64,000 nucleotides of DNA from Acidobacteriota bacterium (GTDB taxonomy: Bacteria > Acidobacteriota > Terriglobia > Terriglobales > Acidobacteriaceae): assembly GCA_003225495.1 (NCBI GenBank), contig QIAJ01000169.1, positions 24,826 through 88,825 on the forward strand, given 5' to 3'. Position 1 is the first letter of the stretch, and each line of letters opens with the position of its first letter. Below the pieces are notes generated by a model that was given only the letters and a program-made list of their open reading frames with translations, made no database searches and had not been told where the DNA came from. A program made the position numbers and the translations under genes. Below, in pieces: positions 51,905-60,102 of this stretch.

Positions 51905-54667
51905 CTATGGTCCGTGCGTCCCCATTTCGGACTGGTGACGGGCGCTACGGGCGTCGGGATGATTCGCGCCGAGGGTACTTTGCAAATGTTGGGCGGCGGA
52001 ACGGAAGGCGGCGTTTGCCTCATCAAGTTTGCCTTGCGATCGCAGGGCGCGAGCAAGAGCCAGGTACGCGCTACCCTGTGTGCTTGAGAAGGTCCCAGGA
52101 GTGATTCCTACTTGCGAGAGACTAAGAGCCCGTGAAGCGTCGGCTTCCGCTTGATCTGGGTGCGAGGCAGCAAGCTCAACATTGGATCGGTTGATGAGAA
52201 GAGTCGGCAGGTAGTAGCTTCCTTCTCCTCCCGCTTTGATCGCGGCTTCGTCGATGGCCACTGCACGATCCGCCAGCTTCATCGCGGTCGGAATATCGCC
52301 TCTCACCAATGCGTTCTGTGCCTTCGCCGATGCAAGCGTTGCAAATGCATAATGGCCCGGAGGAAGGCTTTTTTGCAGCCTCGGTTCCACTTCATCCAGC
52401 ATAGCGGCAGCTCGAACTGGGTCGCGGCGGGCAGTGTAGATGCGGGCGCGCTCGAGTAGCGATTGATTGATGACCAGTTGGTGGCCAACCCGTTGCGCCT
52501 TGGCATACGCGCGTCCGGCGTAATCTTCCGCTTCTGTAGTTCGGGCGAGCTCTCTTAGAGTTTTGGCATAGTTGTTGAGGACCATCGGGGAAACGGTATC
52601 TTCCGACTCGCCGGCGCGGCTGATGTCAATCGCTCGGCGATACATCTTTTCAGCTTCGAAGGGACGGCCGAGCTGGTCGAGCTCGATGGCCCAATTGTTG
52701 AACAATGTGACGGCAGTTTGCGTGTCGTCCCGCCCGAGCGACGACAACAACGTGCCCGCCCGCTCGAAAGCGGCCACCGCTTCTGCGTCGTTGCCGGCCG
52801 CGTTGTACGCCATGGCAAGGTCAGTCCAGCGGTGCAACTCCAACGCTTCGGAGTCAAACGGCGATTGCTGAAGCACAGTCTGGGCATCCCGCGCTCTTTT
52901 GATTCCTTCGGCGATGTCTCCGCGTTGCTGGGCGATTTCACTGCCGTTGTGAAGGCAATCGACGCGCTCGAGTGAGAACTGGGGGCCAATGGGCAGTTCG
53001 CGGAGCCCCTCTGCGTATAGCATCTCGGCCCGCGATAGTTCCTCGTCGCGAGCTAGCTGAGCGGCCAGTGTGCAGGAGGCGGCAGCGCGAATGGATGGAT
53101 CCGTCAAGCTGCGGGAAAGCTTGTAGGCCTTTTCGAGAGTGCGGCGCGCGCTGCTGCCTTCGTCCTGCTCCATATACTGACGGCCGATAGAAATTAACAG
53201 CGTGACGCGATTGGGATCATCGGCTGCATGCTGGCGCTCGATGGCGTGCTCGGCGCGCCTGAGAAGTTCGTTTACCGTGAAGGGTTTGCCCGAGGGCGCA
53301 GCGTCAGAGAGCAGAAATTGGTGGAAGTCGTTGAGAGCCTCGCCGCGACCAACCTGACGCAGCGCGAAATCACGTTGAGCACGCGCTGTTCTGGCCTGCA
53401 TCACCGTGCCCGCGACTCCGCCTGCCGTCGCGGCGACTGCAAGAGTGACGAGCGCGACGGCTGCACGATTCCGGCGCATGAACTTCGCCGCACGGTAGGT
53501 GATGGTATCGGGGCGTGCGCTGATCGTCTCGCTTCTCAGGAAGTGGCGGAGGTCATGTGCCAGGGCAGTTACCGACTGGTAGCGCTCACTGGGGTCTTTC
53601 TTCAGCGCTTTCGCGAGAATGGTATCGAGATCGCCACGCAGGAATCTTCGGAGTCTGTCCGGAGTCGTGGATCGGTTCACGGCGTTGGTCGCGGTGATAT
53701 CGGCATTCGCGCGCGAGATGACAACCACTTCTGACGGACGCGCCGGTTCGGTATCGACGACGGCCTTTACGAGGTCGGCGGGTGTATGCGGACCGGCGCC
53801 GGCTGGATGTTGCCCGGTCAGCAGTCCATAAAGCAGTACGCCCAAGGCGTAGACATCCGTGGCCGTTGTTACCGCTTCGCCTTTGAGTTGTTCTGGAGCC
53901 GCGTATTCGGGCGTCAATAACCGGCCACCTTCGATTGTCAGTTGCCCTGCCTCCCCCTGCTGGCCCTCGCCTTCGAGCAGTTTCGCAATGCCAAAATCGA
54001 GCAGCTTGGCCTGGCCATCATTTCCAACCAGCACATTCGAAGGCTTGAGATCACGGTGGACGATCAGGTTGGCATGCGCCTGCGCGACTGCACCCAGCAC
54101 GGAAAGAAACATCCGGATGCGCGCCTCGACTCCAAGCCTATGATGATCGCAGTAACGATCGATGTGCTCCCCTTCGATGTATTCGAGAACGATAAAGGGC
54201 TGTCCAACCTGCGACACGCCGGCATCTATGAGATGCGCAATGTTCGGGTGCGTCACGCGGCCGAGGATCTTGCCTTCGCGCCTGAACCGTTCCTCGCCGC
54301 TCTTCCCGATGAGGGCGATATTCAGAAACTTCACCGCCACGCGCCGTTCAAATCTGCCGTCGTTTCGCTTCGCAAGCCAGACGCTGCCCATGCCGCCCTG
54401 GCCGATTTGCGAGACCAACGTGTATACACCAAGCGATTGTCCGGCAAGTCCAGAGCTGTTGGTTAATCCGACGGGATGCCGCTCAAGAAAGCCTTTTTCG
54501 GACAGCGCACGGTGTTCATGAAGCAGGGACGCGAGCTCGTCTGCAAGATCCGGATTCTGAGCTCGCATGGCGAAGAGCCATGCCGAGCGCTCCTCATCCG
54601 TCATTCCAAGCGCTTCCTCGAGATATTGACTGAGGGCCTGCCATTGATTGGGACTGAGTATGGGCAT
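51905..54667 (-). CDS. Ser/Thr protein kinase with one TM segment and C-terminal TPR region
   Basis: 920 residues from ATG 54667 (AGGGG upstream). An N-terminal helical region of ~70 residues (LSQYLEEALGMTDEERSAWL) precedes the kinase (about 80-370): IGQGGMGSVWLAKRND, VAVKFL, HRDLKPSNVLVG, DFGIAKLLEG and TPEYAAPEQL. A membrane segment (AAVALVTLAVAATAGGVAGT) lies near 430. The outer part consists of tetratricopeptide-like helices (FHQFLLSDAAPSGKPFTVNE, LEKAYKLSRSLTDPSIRAAA, AFERAGTLLSSLGRDDTQTA). It is typical of acidobacteria. It follows the ECF sigma gene by 8 bp and likely phosphorylates or regulates it. Confidence 0.92.
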   Translation of the reverse strand: MPILSPNQWQALSQYLEEALGMTDEERSAWLFAMRAQNPDLADELASLLHEHRALSEKGFLERHPVGLTNSSGLAGQSLGVYTLVSQIGQGGMGSVWLAKRNDGRFERRVAVKFLNIALIGKSGEERFRREGKILGRVTHPNIAHLIDAGVSQVGQPFIVLEYIEGEHIDRYCDHHRLGVEARIRMFLSVLGAVAQAHANLIVHRDLKPSNVLVGNDGQAKLLDFGIAKLLEGEGQQGEAGQLTIEGGRLLTPEYAAPEQLKGEAVTTATDVYALGVLLYGLLTGQHPAGAGPHTPADLVKAVVDTEPARPSEVVVISRANADITATNAVNRSTTPDRLRRFLRGDLDTILAKALKKDPSERYQSVTALAHDLRHFLRSETISARPDTITYRAAKFMRRNRAAVALVTLAVAATAGGVAGTVMQARTARAQRDFALRQVGRGEALNDFHQFLLSDAAPSGKPFTVNELLRRAEHAIERQHAADDPNRVTLLISIGRQYMEQDEGSSARRTLEKAYKLSRSLTDPSIRAAASCTLAAQLARDEELSRAEMLYAEGLRELPIGPQFSLERVDCLHNGSEIAQQRGDIAEGIKRARDAQTVLQQSPFDSEALELHRWTDLAMAYNAAGNDAEAVAAFERAGTLLSSLGRDDTQTAVTLFNNWAIELDQLGRPFEAEKMYRRAIDISRAGESEDTVSPMVLNNYAKTLRELARTTEAEDYAGRAYAKAQRVGHQLVINQSLLERARIYTARRDPVRAAAMLDEVEPRLQKSLPPGHYAFATLASAKAQNALVRGDIPTAMKLADRAVAIDEAAIKAGGEGSYYLPTLLINRSNVELAASHPDQAEADASRALSLSQVGITPGTFSSTQGSAYLALARALRSQGKLDEANAAFRSAAQHLQSTLGANHPDARSARHQSEMGTHGP

Positions 54668-54675
54668 CAATCCCC

Positions 54676-55242
54676 TTAGACGGGAAGATCCGCGCTAATG
54701 TTCCGGTGAAGATAGATGCGAGCTTTCTCCCATCTTCTTTGGACAGTACGCTCCGAGACCTTTTGCAGGGCGGCAATTTCCGCGAAGGAAAATCCGCAGA
54801 AGAATTTCAGGTCGACCAGTTCCGCGAGTTCGGGTTCAACCTCTGCGAGTTCATCGAGAGCATCGCTGATTGTAGAGAGCTCTTTTGCATCGGCTGGACT
54901 GGCGACATCGTCATTTTCTAGCGACATAATTTCAAAATCGCCACCCCGTTTGACCGCGCTGCGGCTGCGGGCATGATCGATGATGAGTCCGCGCATAACG
55001 CGGGCGGCATATCCCATAAAGCGCGCCTCATCGGGAAAGGAATAGCCATCACGCCCGGAGATGTCGAGATAGGCTTCGTGCAAGAGCGTGGTAACGCTCA
55101 GGCTTCTGGGAAAAGAATGCCGCGCCAGTTCCCGCTTGGCGAGTCGGTGCAACTCACAGTACAAAGTCCCGAACAGCACATCCGCGGATGAACTATAGCC
55201 GCTCTCTGCGGCCCCCATGATTGAGGCAAATGTCGATCCCAT
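54676..55242 (-). CDS. ECF sigma factor of the TIGR02999 (Sigma70_ECF) type
   Basis: 188 residues from MGSTFASIMGAAESGYSSSA, with AGGAGGAG just upstream; the track start at 55350 is discarded. Region 2 is RLAKRELARHSFPRSLSVTT, LLHEAYLDISGRDGYSF and RFMGYAARVMRGLIIDHARS; region 4 is LVDLKFFCGFSFAEIAALQK and VSERTVQRRWEKARIYLHRN. In many acidobacteria and planctomycetes this sigma type is encoded with a Ser/Thr kinase carrying TPRs. The same pairing is seen here, suggesting phosphorylation-controlled transcription. There is no separate anti-sigma gene. Confidence 0.92.
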   Translation of the reverse strand: MGSTFASIMGAAESGYSSSADVLFGTLYCELHRLAKRELARHSFPRSLSVTTLLHEAYLDISGRDGYSFPDEARFMGYAARVMRGLIIDHARSRSAVKRGGDFEIMSLENDDVASPADAKELSTISDALDELAEVEPELAELVDLKFFCGFSFAEIAALQKVSERTVQRRWEKARIYLHRNISADLPV

Positions 55243-55635
55243 GCAGTCTCCTCCTAAATCAAGAAGCTCCCGAGCCGCCTGACGCGTCACGGGAAAAGGA
55301 AAATGAGCTATCGGGGACGAAGCTGTGAAATTTCGTGGGTACCGACCCACTCGATTCCCGAAGCTGATCAGAGCAACAAACTCTGCAGTTTTGGAACTTC
55401 TGAATTACTGTTATCCGGGGAAATGGACGAACACAAGCATAGCGGCGGACTAAAAATGATTTGTCACGACTCTGTCACGAACGCGTCAAATGTTAATTAC
55501 TTAACAATACAAAATGTTTCGGGGCGCTGTGGTGCGCGGCAGCGTATTCTGTGCCGTCGAGACTCAACGCCGGAAGCTACGAGCAAAGGCTTTGACGTTT
55601 TTAATAAGCTAAATCAACTTGGCGGCGGAACGGCC
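55243..55635. other. Intergenic region between ECF sigma and hemY
   Basis: About 390 bp with no convincing ORF. It contains two direct TGTCACGA words 11 bp apart (TTGTCACGACTCTGTCACGA, ~55460-55480), which could belong to the sigma gene's own promoter. No terminator for hemY, which ends at 55636, is clear. Confidence 0.35.
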
Positions 55636-57054
55636 CTACGCGACGCTTTCTCCGAATCCGATCGCTGCCAGAACTTTGTTTGCCGCCTCTTTTCCCGATC
55701 GCACGCAGTCGGGGACGCCAATGCCGCTGAAGGCGTTGCCCGCCAAGGCTAGTCCAGGGAGATTCTTTCGGAGCGCTTCGATGCGCTGCACGCGCTCCAG
55801 ATGACCGACGCCGTACTGCGCCATCGCGCCTTTCCATTTGTAAACGCGAACGAAAAGGGGCTCGGCTTCGACGCCGAGGATTTGTTTCAATTCGTCACGG
55901 ACAATCCCGATGATTTCGGGGTTGCTGCTGTGCAGAACATGTTCATCGCGGGAACCTCCTAGAAAGCACCGAATAAGCGCGCGGTTGTCGGGAGCACGAT
56001 GGGGAAACTTGTTGTGTGCGAATGTCGCAGCCAGCATCCGACGGCCTTCGCTGCGCGGCACCAGGAAGCCGAAGCCGGGTGGCAGAGACCGTCGAACTCT
56101 TTCGTCGTACGCTAACGTGATCGTAACGGATGAGCTGTAGCGAATGTCCCCGAGTTCGCGAGAGAGATTTTCATCGCCCACATGCAGCAGAACTGAAGCC
56201 GCCGGGGCGGGCGTGGCGACGATCAGTCCATCGAACTGGTCACTCTGATATCCGGCGGAGACTGTCCAGCCACCGTCCTGAGGAATTAGCGACTGTACAG
56301 GCGTCGACGGACGCAAGAAGTTTGCATCGAGACGCGAAAGTAGAGCGTCCACCATCTGTTGCATGCCCTCTTTGAGGGAACTGAACAGAGGCGCCGGCGG
56401 GCCTTTTGCGGCCGTAGACATTTTCTTGCGAGCCGAAAGTATTCCTCGTCCCAGGCTGCCGTGTTTGGTCTCCATATCGGCAAAGCGAGGGAGCACGGCG
56501 CGCACGCTGAGTTGCGACGCTTCTCCGCCATACACACCCGAGAGCAACGGATCCGCCAACAGGTCGACCATCTCCGCGCCATAATGGCGTTCAACCAATT
56601 CCGCAACGGTTTCGTCTGCCTTGCCCTGTTGCGGAGGTTGGAACCACTCTCGCGCCATTCGAAGTTTTGTGCGCATCGAGAACAGCGGGGAGAGCACAGT
56701 CGGCAGGATTTTCGTGGGCACCATGAACATCAGCCCTTCGGGCATTACAACGAGTTTGCCTTTTGTCAGAACGTACGTCTTGCGCTGGCTGTCGTTGGAG
56801 TCGATGAGTTGATCGCCGAGTCCAATCTGGCGGCAAAGTTCCGCTGCCCACGGCTTTTCCGTTAGAAAGGAATCCGGCCCGCCTTCAACCAGGCAGCCTT
56901 CGACGCGCTCCGTGACGAGCACACCCCCCAGCCGCGGATGAGCTTCGTACAGCACGTACTCGATTGGCATTCCCGAGCGCCGCTTCTCTTCGAGCGCAAA
57001 CGCGGCCGAGAGGCCGGAGATTCCGCCGCCGATGATGGCGATCCGTTTAGACAT
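55636..57054 (-). CDS. hemY: Protoporphyrinogen oxidase (oxygen-dependent, HemY type)
   Basis: 472 residues from MSKRIAIIGGGISGLSAAFA; the track start adds 7 residues. The Rossmann FAD motif GGGISGLSAAFALEE is followed by LYEAHPRLGGVLVTERVEGC, LVEGGPDSFLTEKPWAAELC, YGGEASQLSVRAVLPRFADM and a C-terminal GLALAGNAFSGIGVPDCVRS. It oxidises protoporphyrinogen IX, or coproporphyrinogen III in the monoderm-type pathway, to the aromatic porphyrin. It is the last gene of hemE-hemH-hemY. The same flavoenzyme is also named HemG/CgoX in some systems. The gap to hemH is 28 bp. Confidence 0.93.
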   Translation of the reverse strand: MSKRIAIIGGGISGLSAAFALEEKRRSGMPIEYVLYEAHPRLGGVLVTERVEGCLVEGGPDSFLTEKPWAAELCRQIGLGDQLIDSNDSQRKTYVLTKGKLVVMPEGLMFMVPTKILPTVLSPLFSMRTKLRMAREWFQPPQQGKADETVAELVERHYGAEMVDLLADPLLSGVYGGEASQLSVRAVLPRFADMETKHGSLGRGILSARKKMSTAAKGPPAPLFSSLKEGMQQMVDALLSRLDANFLRPSTPVQSLIPQDGGWTVSAGYQSDQFDGLIVATPAPAASVLLHVGDENLSRELGDIRYSSSVTITLAYDERVRRSLPPGFGFLVPRSEGRRMLAATFAHNKFPHRAPDNRALIRCFLGGSRDEHVLHSSNPEIIGIVRDELKQILGVEAEPLFVRVYKWKGAMAQYGVGHLERVQRIEALRKNLPGLALAGNAFSGIGVPDCVRSGKEAANKVLAAIGFGESVA

Positions 57055-57082
57055 CCAGCAATTGGCAGTTAACAATTAGCGC

Positions 57083-58087
57083 TTAGCAACCGGCCTTTGG
57101 TCTAGCGCTAATGCTAGGTGCTCTCATTCGAGTGCGCACCAATTCAGCTAACGCGGCGGTCAGAATTGGCGATCCGTTCAGCGACTCGGCGCGCCACAAG
57201 CGCATCCCTTCTTTCTCCGCAAACTGTTTGAAGACGATGTCGATGTCATATAGCACTTCGACGTGATCACATAAGAAACCGATCGGCTGCACGAAGACGC
57301 CGCCATGACCCTTCGCTTTTAGATTCAAAATCGTTTCTTCTACGGTGGGTCCGATCCATGGACCGCCCGACACGCCCTGACTCTGAAACGCGAAGACCCA
57401 ATCGTCACCGGACAGGCCTGCTTGCGTCGCGACCAATGCGGCTGTCTCTTTCGACTGCGCTTCATAGGGATCGCCTTCGGTGATGGTTCTCCGGGGAACG
57501 CTGTGCGCTGTAAAAATCACAGGCAGGCGTGATCCATGTTGCGTACATGCTCCCTCGTACCCGGAGCGCAGCTTTTCGGCAAAGGCCTGTGCCAGCAGCG
57601 GTTGATCGTGCCACTCTTCAACAAAGTCCAAGGCAAATGGAAGATTGTCTTCGCCAACTACGGCGCGGCGATAGAGTCCAACACTGGTACGCGAGTTCTG
57701 CGGCGCGAGGCAGATAGCGACAACATGCTCGAATCCTTGCGCAGCGATCGCGTTCACCGTATCGGCAATGAATGGTTTCCAATTTCTCATGCCGGCGAAG
57801 ACCGGCAGTTGCACAGATCGCGATAGTTTGTCTGCCTGCAAGAGAGTCCAGCATGTGAGCGGGGAGAAACCAATCAGCGTGTAGCGATGCCGAATTTCTT
57901 CGATGACTTGCGCCGGTAACAGGCGGCCACCGGTCACATAGCCCAGGTATTCCGGGATCTCGTCTGGCGTGTCGGGCGTGCCGTGAGCAAGCAAAAGCAC
58001 TGCAGTCTTGGAAGAGACGGCCGCGAATGAACTGTCTTGGTTGGCACAATAACAGCGGTTACCAAATCCCAGAGGGCACGCGCTCAT
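57083..58087 (-). CDS. hemH: Ferrochelatase
   Basis: 334 residues from MSACPLGFGNRCYCANQDSS, starting inside the hemE stop codon (ATGA). Ferrochelatase landmarks: LLAHGTPDTPDEIPEYLGYV, RHRYTLIGFSPLTCWTLLQA, FTAHSVPRRTITEGDPYEAQ with the metal-site His, and FAFQSQGVSGGPWIGPTVEE. It inserts Fe2+ into the porphyrin. The first ~30 residues, with Cys at 4, 12 and 14, are an extension not usual for the core enzyme. Many ferrochelatases carry a [2Fe-2S] cluster, but at the C-terminus; here the role of these Cys is open. Confidence 0.93.
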   Translation of the reverse strand: MSACPLGFGNRCYCANQDSSFAAVSSKTAVLLLAHGTPDTPDEIPEYLGYVTGGRLLPAQVIEEIRHRYTLIGFSPLTCWTLLQADKLSRSVQLPVFAGMRNWKPFIADTVNAIAAQGFEHVVAICLAPQNSRTSVGLYRRAVVGEDNLPFALDFVEEWHDQPLLAQAFAEKLRSGYEGACTQHGSRLPVIFTAHSVPRRTITEGDPYEAQSKETAALVATQAGLSGDDWVFAFQSQGVSGGPWIGPTVEETILNLKAKGHGGVFVQPIGFLCDHVEVLYDIDIVFKQFAEKEGMRLWRAESLNGSPILTAALAELVRTRMRAPSISARPKAGC

Positions 58088-59049
58088 TTCTTGAACTCCG
58101 CCGAGTGCTCGCGGACGAAGTCGCAAAGCGCCTTCACGTTGTCGACCGGCGTCTCGGGAAGGATGCCGTGACCAAGATTAAAGATGTGACCCGGACGCCC
58201 CGCCGCGCGACGCAGAATATCTTCCGCGCGAGATTTCAATTCCTCCCAATCCGCAAACAAAAGTACAGGATCGAGATTGCCTTGCACTGCCCCACGGTTT
58301 TTGAGGCTTTGCCAGCCAGTGTCGAGCGGGATGCGCCAATCCAGGCCAATCACCTCCGCACCGGCTTCTTTCATCGAGGGCAGTAGAGTTGCGCTGTCGG
58401 TACCGAAGTAAATAATCGGAACTCCGGTTTTTTGCAACCGCTTCACCAATTGCGTCACGTGAGGCAAAACGTAGCGGCGATAATCTTCCACACTGAGGCA
58501 GCCTACCCAGCTATCGAAAATCTGGATTGTGTCTGCGCCCGCGCGCACCTTCTTCTTCGTGAAGATGTAATTTCGGGAACTGCCGCCTTCGATCATGTAG
58601 CTGGCCAGCGTGAACGGCGCGCCGCAAAATCCGATGATTGGAAGTTTGTCGCCAAAGTGCTTGGAGACGAGTTTGACGGCTTCCGAGACGTATCCGAGAT
58701 CGGCAGCTCGATCGGTGCGGAGGGCAGCGACGTCCTCCGGAGTTCGCACAGGCCTTTCAATTTTCGGACCTTCCCCCGCCGCAAAGTGAAAAGGTAGCCC
58801 CATGACTTCGAGAGGTAAGAGCAGGTCGGCAAAGATGATGGCCGCATCGACTTTCAGGATTTCAGCCGCTTCGATCGTCACCTGCGCCGCGATTTCAGGC
58901 TTCTTGCAGATTTCGATCAGGGAATAGCTTTTTCGGATGGTACGGTACTCAGGCATGTAACGCCCAGCCTGGCGCATGAACCAGACCGGAGTGCGTTCGG
59001 AAGGCTGAGCCTTCGCGGCCCGCACAAAGAGAGAATTGGGGGCGGACAT
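58084..59049 (-). CDS. hemE: Uroporphyrinogen decarboxylase
   Basis: 321 residues from MSAPNSLFVRAAKAQPSERT. PVWFMRQAGRYMPEYRTIRK is the invariant N-terminal motif; IIFADLLLPLEVMGLPFHFA, GFCGAPFTLASYMIEGGSSR, IYFGTDSATLLPSMKEAGAE and IFNLGHGILPETPVDNVKAL follow. It removes four acetate carboxyls from uroporphyrinogen III. It leads the hemE-hemH-hemY operon, with a 4-bp overlap to hemH. The track start at 59061 adds four residues (MEWF) and is also possible. Confidence 0.95.
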   Translation of the reverse strand: MSAPNSLFVRAAKAQPSERTPVWFMRQAGRYMPEYRTIRKSYSLIEICKKPEIAAQVTIEAAEILKVDAAIIFADLLLPLEVMGLPFHFAAGEGPKIERPVRTPEDVAALRTDRAADLGYVSEAVKLVSKHFGDKLPIIGFCGAPFTLASYMIEGGSSRNYIFTKKKVRAGADTIQIFDSWVGCLSVEDYRRYVLPHVTQLVKRLQKTGVPIIYFGTDSATLLPSMKEAGAEVIGLDWRIPLDTGWQSLKNRGAVQGNLDPVLLFADWEELKSRAEDILRRAAGRPGHIFNLGHGILPETPVDNVKALCDFVREHSAEFKK

Positions 59050-59265
59050 GAACCATTCCAATTTAGCATTTCCGTCCGGTGCCGGTTGGTACGGAACTGG
59101 GCGCCATGCTCAGCCGCTAGTTCACCAGAAGCAAAAAAATAGGCGGTTCCTAATAGTGGAACCTTTCGACCGCGGGGAAAAGCGACCGCCGATACGGCAT
59201 TCACACCTGTAAAAGTGCGTAAACACGCGTGACAATCCGCCTCGGGACATCTAGCATTAGTTCTG

Positions 59266-59994
59266 ATGTCCTACCGTTCGAACGCCGCTGAAGCGTGGTT
59301 TCAGGAGCCGGAAGACTCGGCTGTGTCGCCTGAGGTTGCCATTGACTTACTTCCACCCGAGTCTTTGACTCGGCCGTTGTGGAAGTCGCTGCTGACCAAT
59401 TTACGAGACACAGTTACACCGGAAAAGCTGGCCCCTCTGGAGCTTACGTCAAGGCCTGTAAATGTCGGCCTACTCCTCGGCGACCGGTTGAGCCTGCCTT
59501 GGTTTCGCACGGTATTTACCAACCTGGGGGACGTCATTTCTCCGGAAACCTTGCCGCCGCTCGAGCTAGAGTCCAGTCCGCTGGACGTTGGGGAACTGAT
59601 CACCGATCAGTTGAGCCACTTCTGGTTCAGTTTGCTGCTTCGCAACCTGGCGGACCGACTGGTTCCTGAAAAGCTGCCGGCGCTGGAACTGACCTCCAAA
59701 CCGGTTGCCAATATCATTCCTGAGACCTGGATATTGTTACCGGCATGGTCGGAAGTGATTAGTACTCCGAAAGTGTTTTATCCCGATAAGCCGAAGCCGT
59801 CCGGGACGGCCCCGCCTTCGTTGGCCGTGAAGACTCCGGCAATTCCGGAAGCAATTCCTGCGCGCTCCAGTAATCCCACAGAAGCGGGGTTGCTCCGCGA
59901 CCTACGACGGTCGCGTATCCGGCGACGTATCTGGATTGGAATGGCCGCTGCTCAGGCGGGTTACCTCATCGCTATCATTTTCTGGCCGACCTAG
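59266..59994 (+). CDS. Protein with three 41-residue TonB-linker-like repeats and C-terminal TM
   Basis: 242 residues. Three tandem units of exactly 41 residues occupy about 34-156: LWKSLLTNLRDTVTPEKLAP, LPWFRTVFTNLGDVISPETL and FWFSLLLRNLADRLVPEKLP, each ending PLELTSRPV or a close variant. In acidobacteria the motif PEKLPPLELTSKPV sits at the cytoplasmic N-terminus of many TonB-like energy transducers; here it is repeated three times. Then come a Pro/Ser-rich linker and one C-terminal membrane segment (RIWIGMAAAQAGYLIAIIFW) preceded by an Arg cluster. No TonB C-terminal domain is present. Function unknown. Confidence 0.65.
   Translation: MSYRSNAAEAWFQEPEDSAVSPEVAIDLLPPESLTRPLWKSLLTNLRDTVTPEKLAPLELTSRPVNVGLLLGDRLSLPWFRTVFTNLGDVISPETLPPLELESSPLDVGELITDQLSHFWFSLLLRNLADRLVPEKLPALELTSKPVANIIPETWILLPAWSEVISTPKVFYPDKPKPSGTAPPSLAVKTPAIPEAIPARSSNPTEAGLLRDLRRSRIRRRIWIGMAAAQAGYLIAIIFWPT
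59365..59733 (+). repeat. Three tandem 123-bp coding repeats
   Basis: The three 41-codon units of the gene above (residues 34-74, 75-115 and 116-156). Identity is clearer in protein than in DNA, so the duplication is old and kept by selection: the core NLxD-x4-PExLxxLEL-x-S-x-P is preserved in all three. Confidence 0.65.
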
Positions 59995-60062
59995 AAGGCC
60001 GGCCCCAGGTTCACTCAATCCCCCCAGCAATTCGCAATATCAACTACTGACTCCAATCGGTC

Positions 60063-60084
60063 AGCACTGGCACGTGCAAGTGCT
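60063..60084. repeat. Inverted repeat between convergent genes
   Basis: AGCACT-GG-CACGTG-CA-AGTGCT, a 22-bp dyad in the short gap between the repeat protein and bamA. It could act as a bidirectional stop or operator. No T tract, so the role is open. Confidence 0.3.
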
Positions 60085-60102
60085 AAATGCCAATTGCTGC
60101 TT

